Assembly (NCBI GenBank): GCA_021827985.1
Contig: JAKATL010000001.1
Location: 120,376-184,375, forward strand
DNA: 64,000 nt
Source: a bacterium
GTDB taxonomy: Bacteria; Chloroflexota; Dormibacteria; Aeolococcales; Bog-877
Direction of reading: 5' to 3'
Both the position numbers and the translations under genes were made by a program. The notes under the pieces were generated by a model that made no database searches, was not told the DNA's origin, and worked only from the letters and a program-made list of their open reading frames with translations. Below are positions 45,496-54,509 of the stretch, piece by piece; position 1 is the first letter of the stretch; each line of letters starts with the position of its first letter.

Positions 45496-47360
45496 TGAAC
45501 CAGCCGGAAGTCGAGGTCGTCGAAACCGACCTCCTGATCCTGGGCGGGGGCATGGCCGGCTGCGGGGCGGCCTTCGAGGCCGGCTACTGGGGCAAGGCCC
45601 ACGGCCTGCGCACCACCATCGTGGAAAAGGCGGCGGTCGAGCGCAGCGGAGCGGTGGCGATGGGGCTGTCCGCGATCAACTGCTACATGGGCATGCGCTG
45701 GGGGGAGAACCAGCCCGAGGATTTCGTGCGCTACGTCCGCCAGGACCTGATGGGGCTGTGCCGGGAGGATCTGGTCTACGACATCGCCCGCCATGTGGAC
45801 TCCTCGGTGCACATGTTCGAGAAGTGGGGTCTGCCCATCTTCAAGACCGAGGACGGCCACTACAAGCGCGAGGGCCGCTGGCAGATCATGATCCATGGAG
45901 AGTCGTTCAAGCCGATCGTGGCGGAGGCGGCCAAGAAGGCGATCGGCCCGGAGAACGTCTACGAGCGGATCTTCGTCTCCGACCTGCTCAAGGACCCGAC
46001 CACCGGGCACATCTCCGGCGCCATCGGTTTCTCCGTCCGCGAGCACAAGGTGTACGTGTTCAAGGCGAGGGCGGTGATCTCATCCGCGGGTGGCGCCACT
46101 GGGGTCTTCCGGCCCCACGCCGTCGGCGAGGGTCTGGGCCGGATCTGGTATGCACCCTGGAATACCGGCTCGGCCTACTCCCTGATGATCAAGGCCGGCG
46201 CCACCATGACCCAGATGGAGCACCGCCTGGTGGTGACGCGGTTCAAGGACGGCTACGGCCCGGTGGGGATGTGGTTCCTGCTCTTCAAGGGTAAGGTGCG
46301 CAACGCCTATGGAGAGCTCTATGAGGACACCCAGGTGAAGGCCCTGGACGACTTCCCTCCCTACGGGCAAACCCGCCCCATCCCGACCCCTTTGCGCAAC
46401 CACCAGATGCTGCTGGACCGTGCCCAGGGCAAGGGGCCCCACTACATGCGCACCGACGACGCGCTCCAGGCGCTCACCCAGGGGCTGGATCCCAAGGCGA
46501 TCCGAGCGGTTGAGAGTGACGCCTGGGAGGACTTCCTGGACATGACCATGTCCCAGGCGCTGCTCTGGGCCTCCAACAACATCGACCCCGCTGTGCAGCC
46601 GTCCGAGCTGACCCTGACCGAGCCCTACCTCATGGGCTCGCACTCGGCCGCCACCGGCGCCTGGGTGAGTGGCCCGGAGGACCTGGCTCCCGAGGGCTAC
46701 TTCTGGGGCTACAACCGCATGACCACCGTACCCGGGCTCTTCGCCGCCGGCGACGGTGTGGGGGCCTCGGCGCACAAGTTCTCGTCCGGCTCCTACACCG
46801 AAGGGAGGCTGGCGGCCAAGGCAGCGATCGCCTTCATAGCCGACCACCCGGACCGTCCGGGGGTGGATGGCGAGGCGGTCAACCAGCTGGTGGAGGCGCT
46901 CTTCAGGCCCTATCGGGTCTTCGAGGAGAACCAGGGTAGCTCCACCAAGCCAGACATCAACCCCAACTACTTCTACCCCAAGCAGGGCCTGCTGCGGCTG
47001 CAGAAGCTGATGGACGAGTACGTTGCCGGGCTGGGCGCCAACTACATCACCAACGAGCCCACCCTGCTGCGCGGCCTGGAGTTGCTGGACAGCCTGAAGC
47101 AGGACATGGCCAAAGTGGCCGCCCGCGACCGTCATGAGCTCCTGAGATGTTGGGAGCTGTGGGACCGGATCCGCTGCGCGGAGGCGCACACCCGCCACAT
47201 GCTCTACCGCAAAGAGACCCGCTGGCCGGGCTATTACTATCGCGGCGACTATCCCCGGCTGGACGACCAGAACTGGAAGGTCTTCGTCAACTCCCGCTAC
47301 CGAGCGGAAACGGGAGAGTGGGACATGGAGACCCAGCCCCACCACTCCATCGTCGCCTGA
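45495..47360 (+). CDS. aprA: Adenylylsulfate reductase alpha subunit
   Basis: 621 residues. Flavin-binding N-terminus TDLLILGGGMAGCGAAFEAG, then ERSGAVAMGLSAINCYMG, and the C-terminal FAD segment LFAAGDGVGASAHKFSSGSY. Other AprA-type pieces are MTMSQALLWASNNIDPAVQP and ETRWPGYYYRGDYPRLDDQN. It interconverts sulfite plus AMP and APS; with sHdr nearby the direction is expected to be oxidative. A longer frame extends upstream but the ATG at 45495 follows GGGAGG and abuts aprB. Confidence 0.96.
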   Translation: MNQPEVEVVETDLLILGGGMAGCGAAFEAGYWGKAHGLRTTIVEKAAVERSGAVAMGLSAINCYMGMRWGENQPEDFVRYVRQDLMGLCREDLVYDIARHVDSSVHMFEKWGLPIFKTEDGHYKREGRWQIMIHGESFKPIVAEAAKKAIGPENVYERIFVSDLLKDPTTGHISGAIGFSVREHKVYVFKARAVISSAGGATGVFRPHAVGEGLGRIWYAPWNTGSAYSLMIKAGATMTQMEHRLVVTRFKDGYGPVGMWFLLFKGKVRNAYGELYEDTQVKALDDFPPYGQTRPIPTPLRNHQMLLDRAQGKGPHYMRTDDALQALTQGLDPKAIRAVESDAWEDFLDMTMSQALLWASNNIDPAVQPSELTLTEPYLMGSHSAATGAWVSGPEDLAPEGYFWGYNRMTTVPGLFAAGDGVGASAHKFSSGSYTEGRLAAKAAIAFIADHPDRPGVDGEAVNQLVEALFRPYRVFEENQGSSTKPDINPNYFYPKQGLLRLQKLMDEYVAGLGANYITNEPTLLRGLELLDSLKQDMAKVAARDRHELLRCWELWDRIRCAEAHTRHMLYRKETRWPGYYYRGDYPRLDDQNWKVFVNSRYRAETGEWDMETQPHHSIVA

Positions 47361-47361
47361 C

Positions 47362-48648
47362 ATGCCGTCGACCACTTCCCGGGAAGGCTCCGAGAGCGTC
47401 CTGGTGATCGGCGGCGGGATCACTGGGATCACGGCCGCCCTGGAGGTGGCCGAGGCCGGCGCGCAGGTGTATCTGGTGGAGCAGGATCCGCATCTGGGCG
47501 GCCGGGTGGCTCAGCTTGCGCGCTACTTTCCCAAACTCTGCCCCCCCACCTGTGGCCTGGAGATCAACTTTCAGCGCCTCCGCGACAACCAGAGCATCCG
47601 TGTCTTCACCACCTCGGAGGTGCAGGACCTAGGCGGCCGGCCGGGTCATTATCGGGTCACGATCCGGCGCCATCCGCGCTACGTCAACGATCGCTGCACC
47701 GCCTGCGGCGTCTGCGCGCCGGTGTGCCCGGTGGAACGGCCCAATCGCTTCGACTACGGCATGAGCAGCACCAAGGCCATCTACCTGGGCCACGAGATGG
47801 CATACCCGATGCGCTACTCGATTGATGACTCCGCCTGCCTCTTCGAAGAATGTGGCAAGTGCGTCGAGGTCTGCCCGTACCAGGCGATCGACCTCCATAT
47901 GGAGGCGACCACCGTGGAGCTCGAGGTAGGAGCGGTGATCATCGCCACCGGCTGGCATCCGTACGATGCCAGCGCCATCACCAACCTCGCCTTCCAGCAC
48001 CACCCCGACGTTGTCACCAATGTCATGTTCGAGCGGATGCTGGCTGAGAACGGGCCCACCCAGGGTCACGTGCTGCGGCCTTCGGATGGCACCCCGGTCC
48101 GAAGTGCGGCCTTCGTCCAGTGCGCCGGTTCCCGAGACCGCCTGCACCTCCCCTACTGCTCGGGAATCTGCTGCCTGGCCTCGCTCAAGGAGGCCAGCCT
48201 GCTGCTGGAGCGCAACCCGGAGGCGCGGGCCCATGTCTTCTACATCGACCTGCGCACTCCGGGCACGTATCAGGCATTTGCCACCAAGGTGCTCGACCGG
48301 CCCCAGGTGCGCGCGGTCAAGGGCAAGGTGGCGGACATCCTGGCCGACCCCGCTAGCGGTCAGCTGCTGGTGGTAGCTGACGACATGGTCGGCGGCAGGA
48401 TGGAACGGACTCCGGTGGACCTGGTCGTGCTCGCCACTGGTATGGTGCCCAATCCGGGACCCGGCGGCCCGCTCGGCACCGAGGCCTTGGGCGCCTTCGG
48501 CTTCTTCGCGGATTCGATCAGCGGCGAGGGCGTGTTCGCCGCCGGCTGCGCTCGGGCTCCCGTGGATGTGGCGACCTCCACGCTGGACGCCACTGCGGCC
48601 GCGATGCGGGCCCTGGGGGTGGTTCGGGGCGCGAGGGTCGGGGCGTGA
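47362..48648 (+). CDS. qmoA: QmoA-like HdrA-type flavoprotein
   Basis: 428 residues. N-terminal FAD site VLVIGGGITGITAALEVAEA, then CPPTCGLEINFQRLRDN and two ferredoxin-like cluster motifs (CTACGVCAPVCPVERP near 112 and CGKCVEVCPYQAI near 165). C-terminal FAD-binding part has CAGSRDRLHLPYCSGICC. QmoA passes electrons between AprAB and the membrane. Starts one base after aprA and overlaps qmoB by four, so one operon. Confidence 0.92.
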   Translation: MPSTTSREGSESVLVIGGGITGITAALEVAEAGAQVYLVEQDPHLGGRVAQLARYFPKLCPPTCGLEINFQRLRDNQSIRVFTTSEVQDLGGRPGHYRVTIRRHPRYVNDRCTACGVCAPVCPVERPNRFDYGMSSTKAIYLGHEMAYPMRYSIDDSACLFEECGKCVEVCPYQAIDLHMEATTVELEVGAVIIATGWHPYDASAITNLAFQHHPDVVTNVMFERMLAENGPTQGHVLRPSDGTPVRSAAFVQCAGSRDRLHLPYCSGICCLASLKEASLLLERNPEARAHVFYIDLRTPGTYQAFATKVLDRPQVRAVKGKVADILADPASGQLLVVADDMVGGRMERTPVDLVVLATGMVPNPGPGGPLGTEALGAFGFFADSISGEGVFAAGCARAPVDVATSTLDATAAAMRALGVVRGARVGA

Positions 48649-50789
48649 GCGGCGCGACCGGCGTCTACATCTGCCGGGGCTGCAGCATCGGCGACAGCCT
48701 GGACGTCGACGCGCTGGCCGCCGTCGCCGCGGTGGAGGATGGGGTCGCGGTGACCAGGACCTCCGCCGCCTTCTGCCTCGAGGACGCCCAGTCGATCGCC
48801 GACGACGCCGCCGCCAAGGTGGACTCGGTCGTGGTGGCCGCCTGCTCGCAGCGAGTGAATCGGGGGGTCTTCAGCTTCGGCACCACCCCGGTGCGCCGGG
48901 TCAACCTGCGCGAGCAGGTGGCCTGGAGCCATACCCCCAGGGTGGATGCGACCCAGGAACTGGCGACGGATTTGCTGCGGATGGGGATCGCCGCGGCCCG
49001 GCTCACCAACCCGGCGGTGCCGTACACCAAGGACCACCTACGATCAGTGCTGGTGGTGGGCGCCGGCCCCGCCGGCCTGGGCGCCGCCCTGGCCGCCGGA
49101 GAGGCCGGATACCAGGTCACCGTGGTGGACCGAGCGCCCCAAGCGGGCGGGTTCCTGCGCCATCTGCACCGCGGGTACCCGGCCACCGGCGAGGCGCTTT
49201 CAGAGCTGCCCCCGTTCGACCCGGAGACGCTGGTGCAAACGGTCGCGGACCATGCCAACGTGACCCTTCTGACCGCCACATCGGTGCTGGAGGTGTCCGG
49301 CCAGCCCGGCCGATTCCGGGCCACCCTCGATCAGTCGGGAGAGCGCCGCCAGGTCGAGGTGGGCGCGGTGGTGTTCGCCACCGGCTTCCAGCCCACCCCC
49401 GACCAGCTCTTCTCCCGCTACGGCCTGGGCGAGCTGCAGGACGTTATCACCTCGGTGGGCATGGAGGAGCTCGCCCGCCGCGGGGAGATCGTGCGCCCCT
49501 CCACCGGAGCGCCGGCGCAGCGGGTGGTGATCCTGGCCTGCGACGGGCCGGCGGATAGCGCCAACCGCGCGTACTTGGGCAACGTGACCAGCATGGTGGC
49601 CTTGAAACAGGCCATGTACGTGCATGAGCGTCAACCCCGGGCGACCGTTCACATTGTCTACCAGGACATGCAGACCCCGGGTCTGGACGAGCTCTATTAC
49701 CGTCATGTCCAGGGCCAGCGGCGAATATTCTTGGTCCGTGGTGAGGCCGGGGGGATCCGGCTCCAGGAGGATGGCTCCCTCCGGGTCGCGGTGACCGGGT
49801 CGGTGCTGGCGCGCGAGCTAGAACTCGAAGCCGACCTGGTGGTGCTGCAGGTGGGCATGATCCCGACCTCGGATCCCCAATCAGGAGCGCCGGCCAGCCT
49901 CCACCTCAATTATCTCCAGGGGGAGAGCCTGCCGCCGCATCGGGCGGGCTTCCTCGACTCCAACTTCCTGTGCTTCCCATTCGAGACCCGGCGCACCGGC
50001 ATCTACGCCGCCGGCTGCGTGCACCGCGCCCAGGATGTCACCGCCAGCGCTCGCGACGGAGCCGCGGCGGCGCTGAAGGCGGTCCAGGTGGTGGAGAAGT
50101 CGGCCCAGGGGGCTGCGGTGCACCCGCGGGTGGGCGACCTCGGCTACCCCCAGTTCTTCATGCAGAAGTGCACCGCCTGCGGCCGCTGCACGCAGGAGTG
50201 CCCGTTTGGCGCCCTGGAGCTGGACGCTCAGCGCCATCCCGTGATCGAGCCCAATCGCTGCCGCCGCTGCGGCATCTGCATGGGCGCCTGCCCGGTGCAG
50301 GTGATCTCCTTCCCCGACTACTCAGTCGAGATGCTGAGCGCAATGCAGAAGTCGGTGGAGCTGCCTGAGGACGACGACAAGCCGCGGGTGCTGGTGCTGG
50401 CCTGTGAGAACGACGCCTATCCCGCGCTGGACATGGTCGGGATCAACCACCTGCAGTACCCCGCCGACTTCCGCGTCGTTCCCGTGCGCTGCCTGGGCTC
50501 GGTCAACTCCGTGGTGGTGGCGGATGCCGTCCAGCGCGGTTACGACGGGGTGGTGCTGCTCGGCTGCCGGGCCGGTGACAATTATCAGTGTCACTTCATC
50601 CAGGGCAGTGAGCTGCTCGGGGTGCGTATGGACAATGTCCGCGAAACCCTGGGCCGGCTGGCCCTGGAGACCGACCGGGTCAGGGTGATCGAAACCTCCA
50701 TCGCCGATGCCCGGGCGCTGCCGGGGGAACTGGCAGCTTTCGCCAGCAACCTGGCCGCCATGGGCCCCAACCCGATGAAGGGCTTTTGA
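48645..50789 (+). CDS. qmoB: QmoB-like HdrA-MvhD fusion
   Basis: 714 residues. N-terminal domain with VYICRGCSIGDSLDVDAL and VVAACSQRVN, then FAD-binding VLVVGAGPAGLGAALAAGEA near 135. Two [4Fe-4S] motifs (CTACGRCTQECPFGALELDA, CRRCGICMGACPVQVI near 505-555), then an MvhD-like domain with CRAGDNYQCHFIQGSELL. The MvhD-type end is the QmoB hallmark. Followed after 13 bases by an HdrC-HdrB fusion rather than by a QmoC gene. Confidence 0.92.
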   Translation: MSGATGVYICRGCSIGDSLDVDALAAVAAVEDGVAVTRTSAAFCLEDAQSIADDAAAKVDSVVVAACSQRVNRGVFSFGTTPVRRVNLREQVAWSHTPRVDATQELATDLLRMGIAAARLTNPAVPYTKDHLRSVLVVGAGPAGLGAALAAGEAGYQVTVVDRAPQAGGFLRHLHRGYPATGEALSELPPFDPETLVQTVADHANVTLLTATSVLEVSGQPGRFRATLDQSGERRQVEVGAVVFATGFQPTPDQLFSRYGLGELQDVITSVGMEELARRGEIVRPSTGAPAQRVVILACDGPADSANRAYLGNVTSMVALKQAMYVHERQPRATVHIVYQDMQTPGLDELYYRHVQGQRRIFLVRGEAGGIRLQEDGSLRVAVTGSVLARELELEADLVVLQVGMIPTSDPQSGAPASLHLNYLQGESLPPHRAGFLDSNFLCFPFETRRTGIYAAGCVHRAQDVTASARDGAAAALKAVQVVEKSAQGAAVHPRVGDLGYPQFFMQKCTACGRCTQECPFGALELDAQRHPVIEPNRCRRCGICMGACPVQVISFPDYSVEMLSAMQKSVELPEDDDKPRVLVLACENDAYPALDMVGINHLQYPADFRVVPVRCLGSVNSVVVADAVQRGYDGVVLLGCRAGDNYQCHFIQGSELLGVRMDNVRETLGRLALETDRVRVIETSIADARALPGELAAFASNLAAMGPNPMKGF

Positions 50790-50802
50790 GGAGGCGGCCC
50801 AG

Positions 50803-52008
50803 ATGAGCCAAAGCAGCTTGGTCCCACTGCCGTTACGACCCGACCTGGACTTCATCGGCCGCCTGGTCGAGCTGGCCGGGGACTCCTTCACCAAGTGCTA
50901 CCAGTGCGGCACCTGCTCGGTGGTCTGCCCATTCTCCTTCCAGGGGACGGGCCTTCCCCGCCGGGAGATGGCGCTGGCGCAATGGGGGCTCAAGGAGGAA
51001 CTGCTGGACAGTCCCAACCTATGGGTTTGCACGACCTGCGGTAACTGCGCAAGGGTCTGTCCGCGCGAGGTCGACATCCCCGGCACGATCCGAGCCGCCC
51101 GTGAACTCTTCCTGCTCGAGCGCGATCCAAGCCGGGAGCTGGCGACCGCTTTCGAGAACACCAGCCGCCACGGCAACCCGCTGGGCCAGTCGGCTCGCAA
51201 GCGAGCCGACTGGATCGCCGGCGCCGGGGTGGAGGTGCCGATCATGGCCCGGGTACAGCGGCCAGTGGAGGTGCTGTTCTTCACCGAGTGCTACTGGTCA
51301 TACCACCCGCGCGGGATGGAGGCGGCTCAGGCGTTGGCCAGGATCATGGCCGCTCTCGGAGTCGACTGGGCGGTGCTGGGCACCGAGGAGCGCTGCGTGG
51401 CGGACTCCCAGCGGCTGGCGGGCGAGAGTGGAATCTTCGAGGAGGCGGCCGCAGCCAACATCGCCACCCTTGGCAACTACCAGTTCGGCCGCCTGGTGAC
51501 CCCTGATCCCCACGCCTACAACGCCTTCCGCAACCTGTATCCCAGAATGGGGGGCACCTACCAGGTGCAGCACTACACCCAGTTCCTCGCCGAGCGATTG
51601 GCCGACCTCGCGCTGGCCCCGATACCCTCCCGCCGGGTGACCTTCCACGACCCCTGCTACCTGGGCCGCCACAATGGAGAGTACGAGGCGCCCAGACGCC
51701 TGCTGGAAGCGATCCCAGGCCTGGAGATGATTGAGATGGGGCACTGCCGAGCCAACGGCTACTGCTGCGGCGGCGGCGGCGGCGAAATCTGGAACAGTGG
51801 CTTCACCAAGGAGCATGTCGATGAGCGCCTGTCCGAGGTGCGGGTCCGAGAGGCCATCGCCTCAGGTGCCGATGTCCTGGCCGTGTGCTGCCCGTTCGAG
51901 GTGTCCCTCTTCGAGGATGCGGTGAAATCCACCGGGCACCAGGGCCAGCTGGCGGTACGCGACATCGTGGAGCTCATGGACGAGTCGCTCCGGGCCGCTC
52001 GCAACTGA
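50803..52008 (+). CDS. HdrC-HdrB fusion in the QmoC position
   Basis: 401 residues, no membrane helices. HdrC-like N-terminus with clusters CYQCGTCSVVCPFSF (near residue 35) and CTTCGNCARVCPREVD (near 73). HdrB-like C-terminus: the first CCG region is degraded (ECYWSYHPRG then ERCVADSQR), while the second is complete (PCYLGRHNGEYEAPRR, CCGGGGG, VCCPFEV). It is strikingly similar over its whole length to the gene at 55250, so the two are recent-looking paralogues. It replaces the membrane QmoC, as HdrBC does in Gram-positive sulfate reducers. Hence a soluble electron partner, perhaps Emo, is implied. Last gene of the operon. Confidence 0.88.
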   Translation: MSQSSLVPLPLRPDLDFIGRLVELAGDSFTKCYQCGTCSVVCPFSFQGTGLPRREMALAQWGLKEELLDSPNLWVCTTCGNCARVCPREVDIPGTIRAARELFLLERDPSRELATAFENTSRHGNPLGQSARKRADWIAGAGVEVPIMARVQRPVEVLFFTECYWSYHPRGMEAAQALARIMAALGVDWAVLGTEERCVADSQRLAGESGIFEEAAAANIATLGNYQFGRLVTPDPHAYNAFRNLYPRMGGTYQVQHYTQFLAERLADLALAPIPSRRVTFHDPCYLGRHNGEYEAPRRLLEAIPGLEMIEMGHCRANGYCCGGGGGEIWNSGFTKEHVDERLSEVRVREAIASGADVLAVCCPFEVSLFEDAVKSTGHQGQLAVRDIVELMDESLRAARN

Positions 52009-52019
52009 TCGATGAACCG

Positions 52020-52058
52020 GCTCCCCTAGCGCCCTCGGGGAGCGCGGCCATAGGCCGC
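52020..52058 (+). terminator. Two adjacent hairpins, possible factor-dependent terminator
   Basis: GCTCCCC/GGGGAGC at 52020-52043 and GCGGCC-ATA-GGCCGC at 52044-52058, just after the stop of the sat-apr-qmo operon. No T run follows, so a classical intrinsic terminator is not shown. Confidence 0.35.
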
Positions 52059-52138
52059 CGGTTGACTGTTCTAAGTTGCTGCCGCAGACGGCCTAGGCGG
52101 GCTCAGCCGGAGAGCTATGGGCGTCGGTACCGAAGCGG

Positions 52139-52249
52139 GGATTTCCCCGTTTCGGGGGATGGGAATCACCCCCCTTGGGGGAGTGTCAGCGGCCCCCCGC
52201 CGCCACATACTGAACCGCAGCCATTGACCAAGGAGGCAGACAGCTCATG
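52139..52249 (+). promoter_or_regulatory. Shared promoter block, copy B (shdr operon)
   Basis: GGATTTCCCC start, dyad C4-GTTTC-G5 at about 52145-52158, dyad C6-TT-G5 at about 52169-52181, CATACTGA at 52206-52213, AGGAGGCAG ribosome-binding site, ATG at 52247. It aligns without gaps to copy A at 42766, with clear conservation in the dyads, the CATACTGA and the CTCATG start. Lies in a true intergenic region, so conservation here is not from coding. Confidence 0.8.
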
Positions 52250-53449
52250 AGCGAAACGTCCTCCGCCACGATTGCGACGACCACGCTGGCCCGAAAGTTT
52301 CAACGAGACCCCGCCCAGGCTCCCACGGAGGACCTGCGGGAGGAGGTCTTCGCTCTGGAGAGGGAGGGCGAGTGGGTCGTGCAACGGGTGCCCGAGCCCT
52401 ACGTCGAGGTCGAGACCAAGTATGGGCGCAAGAAGAAGATCCCGATCCAGCACACCTGGCATCACAAGAGCTGCGGCCAGTGCGGCCACATTCCCGGCTA
52501 CTCCACCTCCATCTTCTGGTTGCACCGAGCCTTGGATCTGGACTACAACGATCCCCGCGACCAGACCTCCTGCACCGCATGGAACTACTACGCCTCCGCC
52601 ACCTCCAATGCCGGCGCCCAGGCCGCTGTTGCCCAGCGCAACTTCGCCGCCGCGTACGAGACCGGCTACTATCCCATGATCCACTGTGGCACCAGCTATG
52701 GGCACTACAAGGAGGTGCGCGAGCAGCTGGTCCACAACCCCGAACTGCGCCGCCAGGTACGCGAGATCATGGCCCGGTTGGGCAAGCCGCTGGTGATCCC
52801 CGAGGAGATCGTGCACTACAGCGAGTGGGTCCACGCCATGCGCCATGAGTTCGCCCTGCGCAAGGTGCTGGACCTGTCCCAGATCACGGTAACGGTCCAT
52901 CCCGCCTGCCATTACTACAAGCTGGTGGCGGAGGACGCCATTTACGACGCCGACATCTATAGCGGCCAGCGCACCGCCATCGTGTCGGCGGTGGTGGAGG
53001 CGATGGGAGCCAAGGTGGCCGACTACTCGACCTGGTTCGACTGCTGCGGCTTCGGCTTCCGGCACATCCTGGTGCAGCGCGACTTCACCCGCTCCTTCGC
53101 CACCCTGCGCAAGATCGAGGTGATGAAGAGCGAGGCCAATCCCGATGTGGTGCTGACCCATGACACCGGCTGCGTCACCACCTTGGACAAGAGCCAATTC
53201 GTGGGCCGGGCGAAGGGCTTCAACGTCGGCATCCCGGTAATGTCGGAGGCCCAGTTCGTGGCCCTGGCCATGGGCGCCCATCCCTACCGGGTGTGCCAGC
53301 TCCACTGGCACTCGGTCGACTACCGCCCCCTGCTCGAGAAGATGGGCATCGACTGGGAGGCGAGATGGGCCGAGTTCGAACAGGACCTGAGGCGGATCCA
53401 AAGCGGTGAGATGCAGTACCTCACCTGGGAGCAGACCGGTGTCAAGTGA
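52247..53449 (+). CDS. shdrB1: HdrB-like subunit of sHdr complex (sHdrB1)
   Basis: 400 residues. Two cysteine-rich CCG-type regions are complete: SCGQCGHIPGYS, TSCTAWNYY and HCGTSYG in the first half (about 80-150), and HPACHYY, FDCCGFGFRH and HDTGCVTTLD in the second (about 220-310). HdrB-type subunits hold non-cubane [4Fe-4S] clusters where sulfur-sulfur chemistry occurs. First gene behind promoter copy B. B1 is assigned because shdrA and shdrH follow, as in sHdr clusters; the matching C1 subunit gene lies 9 kb away at 62262. Confidence 0.85.
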   Translation: MSETSSATIATTTLARKFQRDPAQAPTEDLREEVFALEREGEWVVQRVPEPYVEVETKYGRKKKIPIQHTWHHKSCGQCGHIPGYSTSIFWLHRALDLDYNDPRDQTSCTAWNYYASATSNAGAQAAVAQRNFAAAYETGYYPMIHCGTSYGHYKEVREQLVHNPELRRQVREIMARLGKPLVIPEEIVHYSEWVHAMRHEFALRKVLDLSQITVTVHPACHYYKLVAEDAIYDADIYSGQRTAIVSAVVEAMGAKVADYSTWFDCCGFGFRHILVQRDFTRSFATLRKIEVMKSEANPDVVLTHDTGCVTTLDKSQFVGRAKGFNVGIPVMSEAQFVALAMGAHPYRVCQLHWHSVDYRPLLEKMGIDWEARWAEFEQDLRRIQSGEMQYLTWEQTGVK

Positions 53450-54509
53450 CACCGTCTTGGTCATCGGCGGAGGGCCGGCCGGCTTGGAGGCGGCGCGGGC
53501 GGTGGCCGGACTCGGCCACGAGGCGATCCTGGTCGAGCGCCGACAGCGCCTTGGCGGCACCCCGGACTCGGCCGGCTACTCCGCCTTCGCCCTCGACCCC
53601 CGGCCCGCCCAGGAGGTGCTGGAGGTCGCCCGGCAGGCGGTGCTGACCCAGCCGCTGGTCCAGCTCCACCTGGAAACCGAGGTCAAGTCCTTCGCGGGCG
53701 AGCCGGGCGATTTCAAGGTGACCCTTGAGCGGGCCGACGGCTCCACGGCCGATGTGAGCTGTGGGGCCGCCATCATCGCCACCGGGTTCGACCACTTCGA
53801 CCCCGGCCGGGAGACCCAGGCCTACGGCTACTACGAGTACGAGGATGTGATCACCCTGGTCGACGCCGAGCGGATGCTGGCCGCCAAGCATTTCGTGCGC
53901 CCCTCCACCGGCAAGCCGCCGGAGCAGGTCTGCTTCATCCAGTGCGTCGGCTCCCGGGACCGCCGCATCGGCAACGAGTACTGCTCCAAAGTCTGCTGCG
54001 GGGTAGCCAGCAAGGAGGCCTCCGAGATTCGCGAGCTGGTGCCCGACTGCCGGGTCTTCATCTTTTACATCGACATGCGCATGTACGGCTTCTGGGAGGA
54101 TCGGATCTACTGGAAGGCGCAGGAGCAACATCACGTCAACTTCGTGCGCGGCATCGTCACTGAGGTCATCAGCAAGGGCGACCGGTTGCTCGTCAAGGGT
54201 GAGGACACCACCATGAACCGGCCCATGGAAGTGGCCATGGACATGGTGATCCTGTCGGTAGGCATGGTGCCATCGGCAGGCACCCAGGCGATCGGCAAGC
54301 TGCTGGGGGTGGCCCAGGACAAGCATGGCTTCATCTCCCCCACGGCGAACGCTCTCGACACTGTGAGCACCTCGGTGCCCGGCGTCTACGTGGCCGGGGC
54401 GGCGGCGGGGCCCAAGGACCTCGATGACAGCGTCTCGATGGCAGGATCCGCGGCCGTGAAGGCGGTGAGCTTTTTGCGCCAAGGGTCAATGGCTGCCGCG
54501 GCGAGATGA
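53439..54509 (+). CDS. shdrA: sHdrA flavoprotein
   Basis: 356 residues from a GTG overlapping shdrB1 by 11 bases. Short HdrA without ferredoxin domains, the hallmark of sHdr: VLVIGGGPAGLEAARAVAGL, PEQVCFIQCVGSRDRRIGNE, YCSKVCCGVASKEASEI and C-terminal GVYVAGAAAGPKDLDDSVSM. FAD-binding; in sHdr it lies at the core between the two HdrB-type subunits. Confidence 0.92.
   Translation: MSSDTVLVIGGGPAGLEAARAVAGLGHEAILVERRQRLGGTPDSAGYSAFALDPRPAQEVLEVARQAVLTQPLVQLHLETEVKSFAGEPGDFKVTLERADGSTADVSCGAAIIATGFDHFDPGRETQAYGYYEYEDVITLVDAERMLAAKHFVRPSTGKPPEQVCFIQCVGSRDRRIGNEYCSKVCCGVASKEASEIRELVPDCRVFIFYIDMRMYGFWEDRIYWKAQEQHHVNFVRGIVTEVISKGDRLLVKGEDTTMNRPMEVAMDMVILSVGMVPSAGTQAIGKLLGVAQDKHGFISPTANALDTVSTSVPGVYVAGAAAGPKDLDDSVSMAGSAAVKAVSFLRQGSMAAAAR

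Noticed and set aside
46080-47432. Long minus-strand ORF opposite aprA
   Set aside because: It mirrors aprA and the qmoA start; its product is low-complexity His/Gly/Val sequence, a typical high-GC shadow. The same holds for long frames opposite infB, shdrA and thrS.
43805-52008. Sulfate-reduction operon
   Set aside because: sat-aprBA-qmoAB alone would fit, but the adjoining sHdr, LbpA, TusA and DsrE genes and the shared promoter block point to oxidation; no dsrAB in the window.
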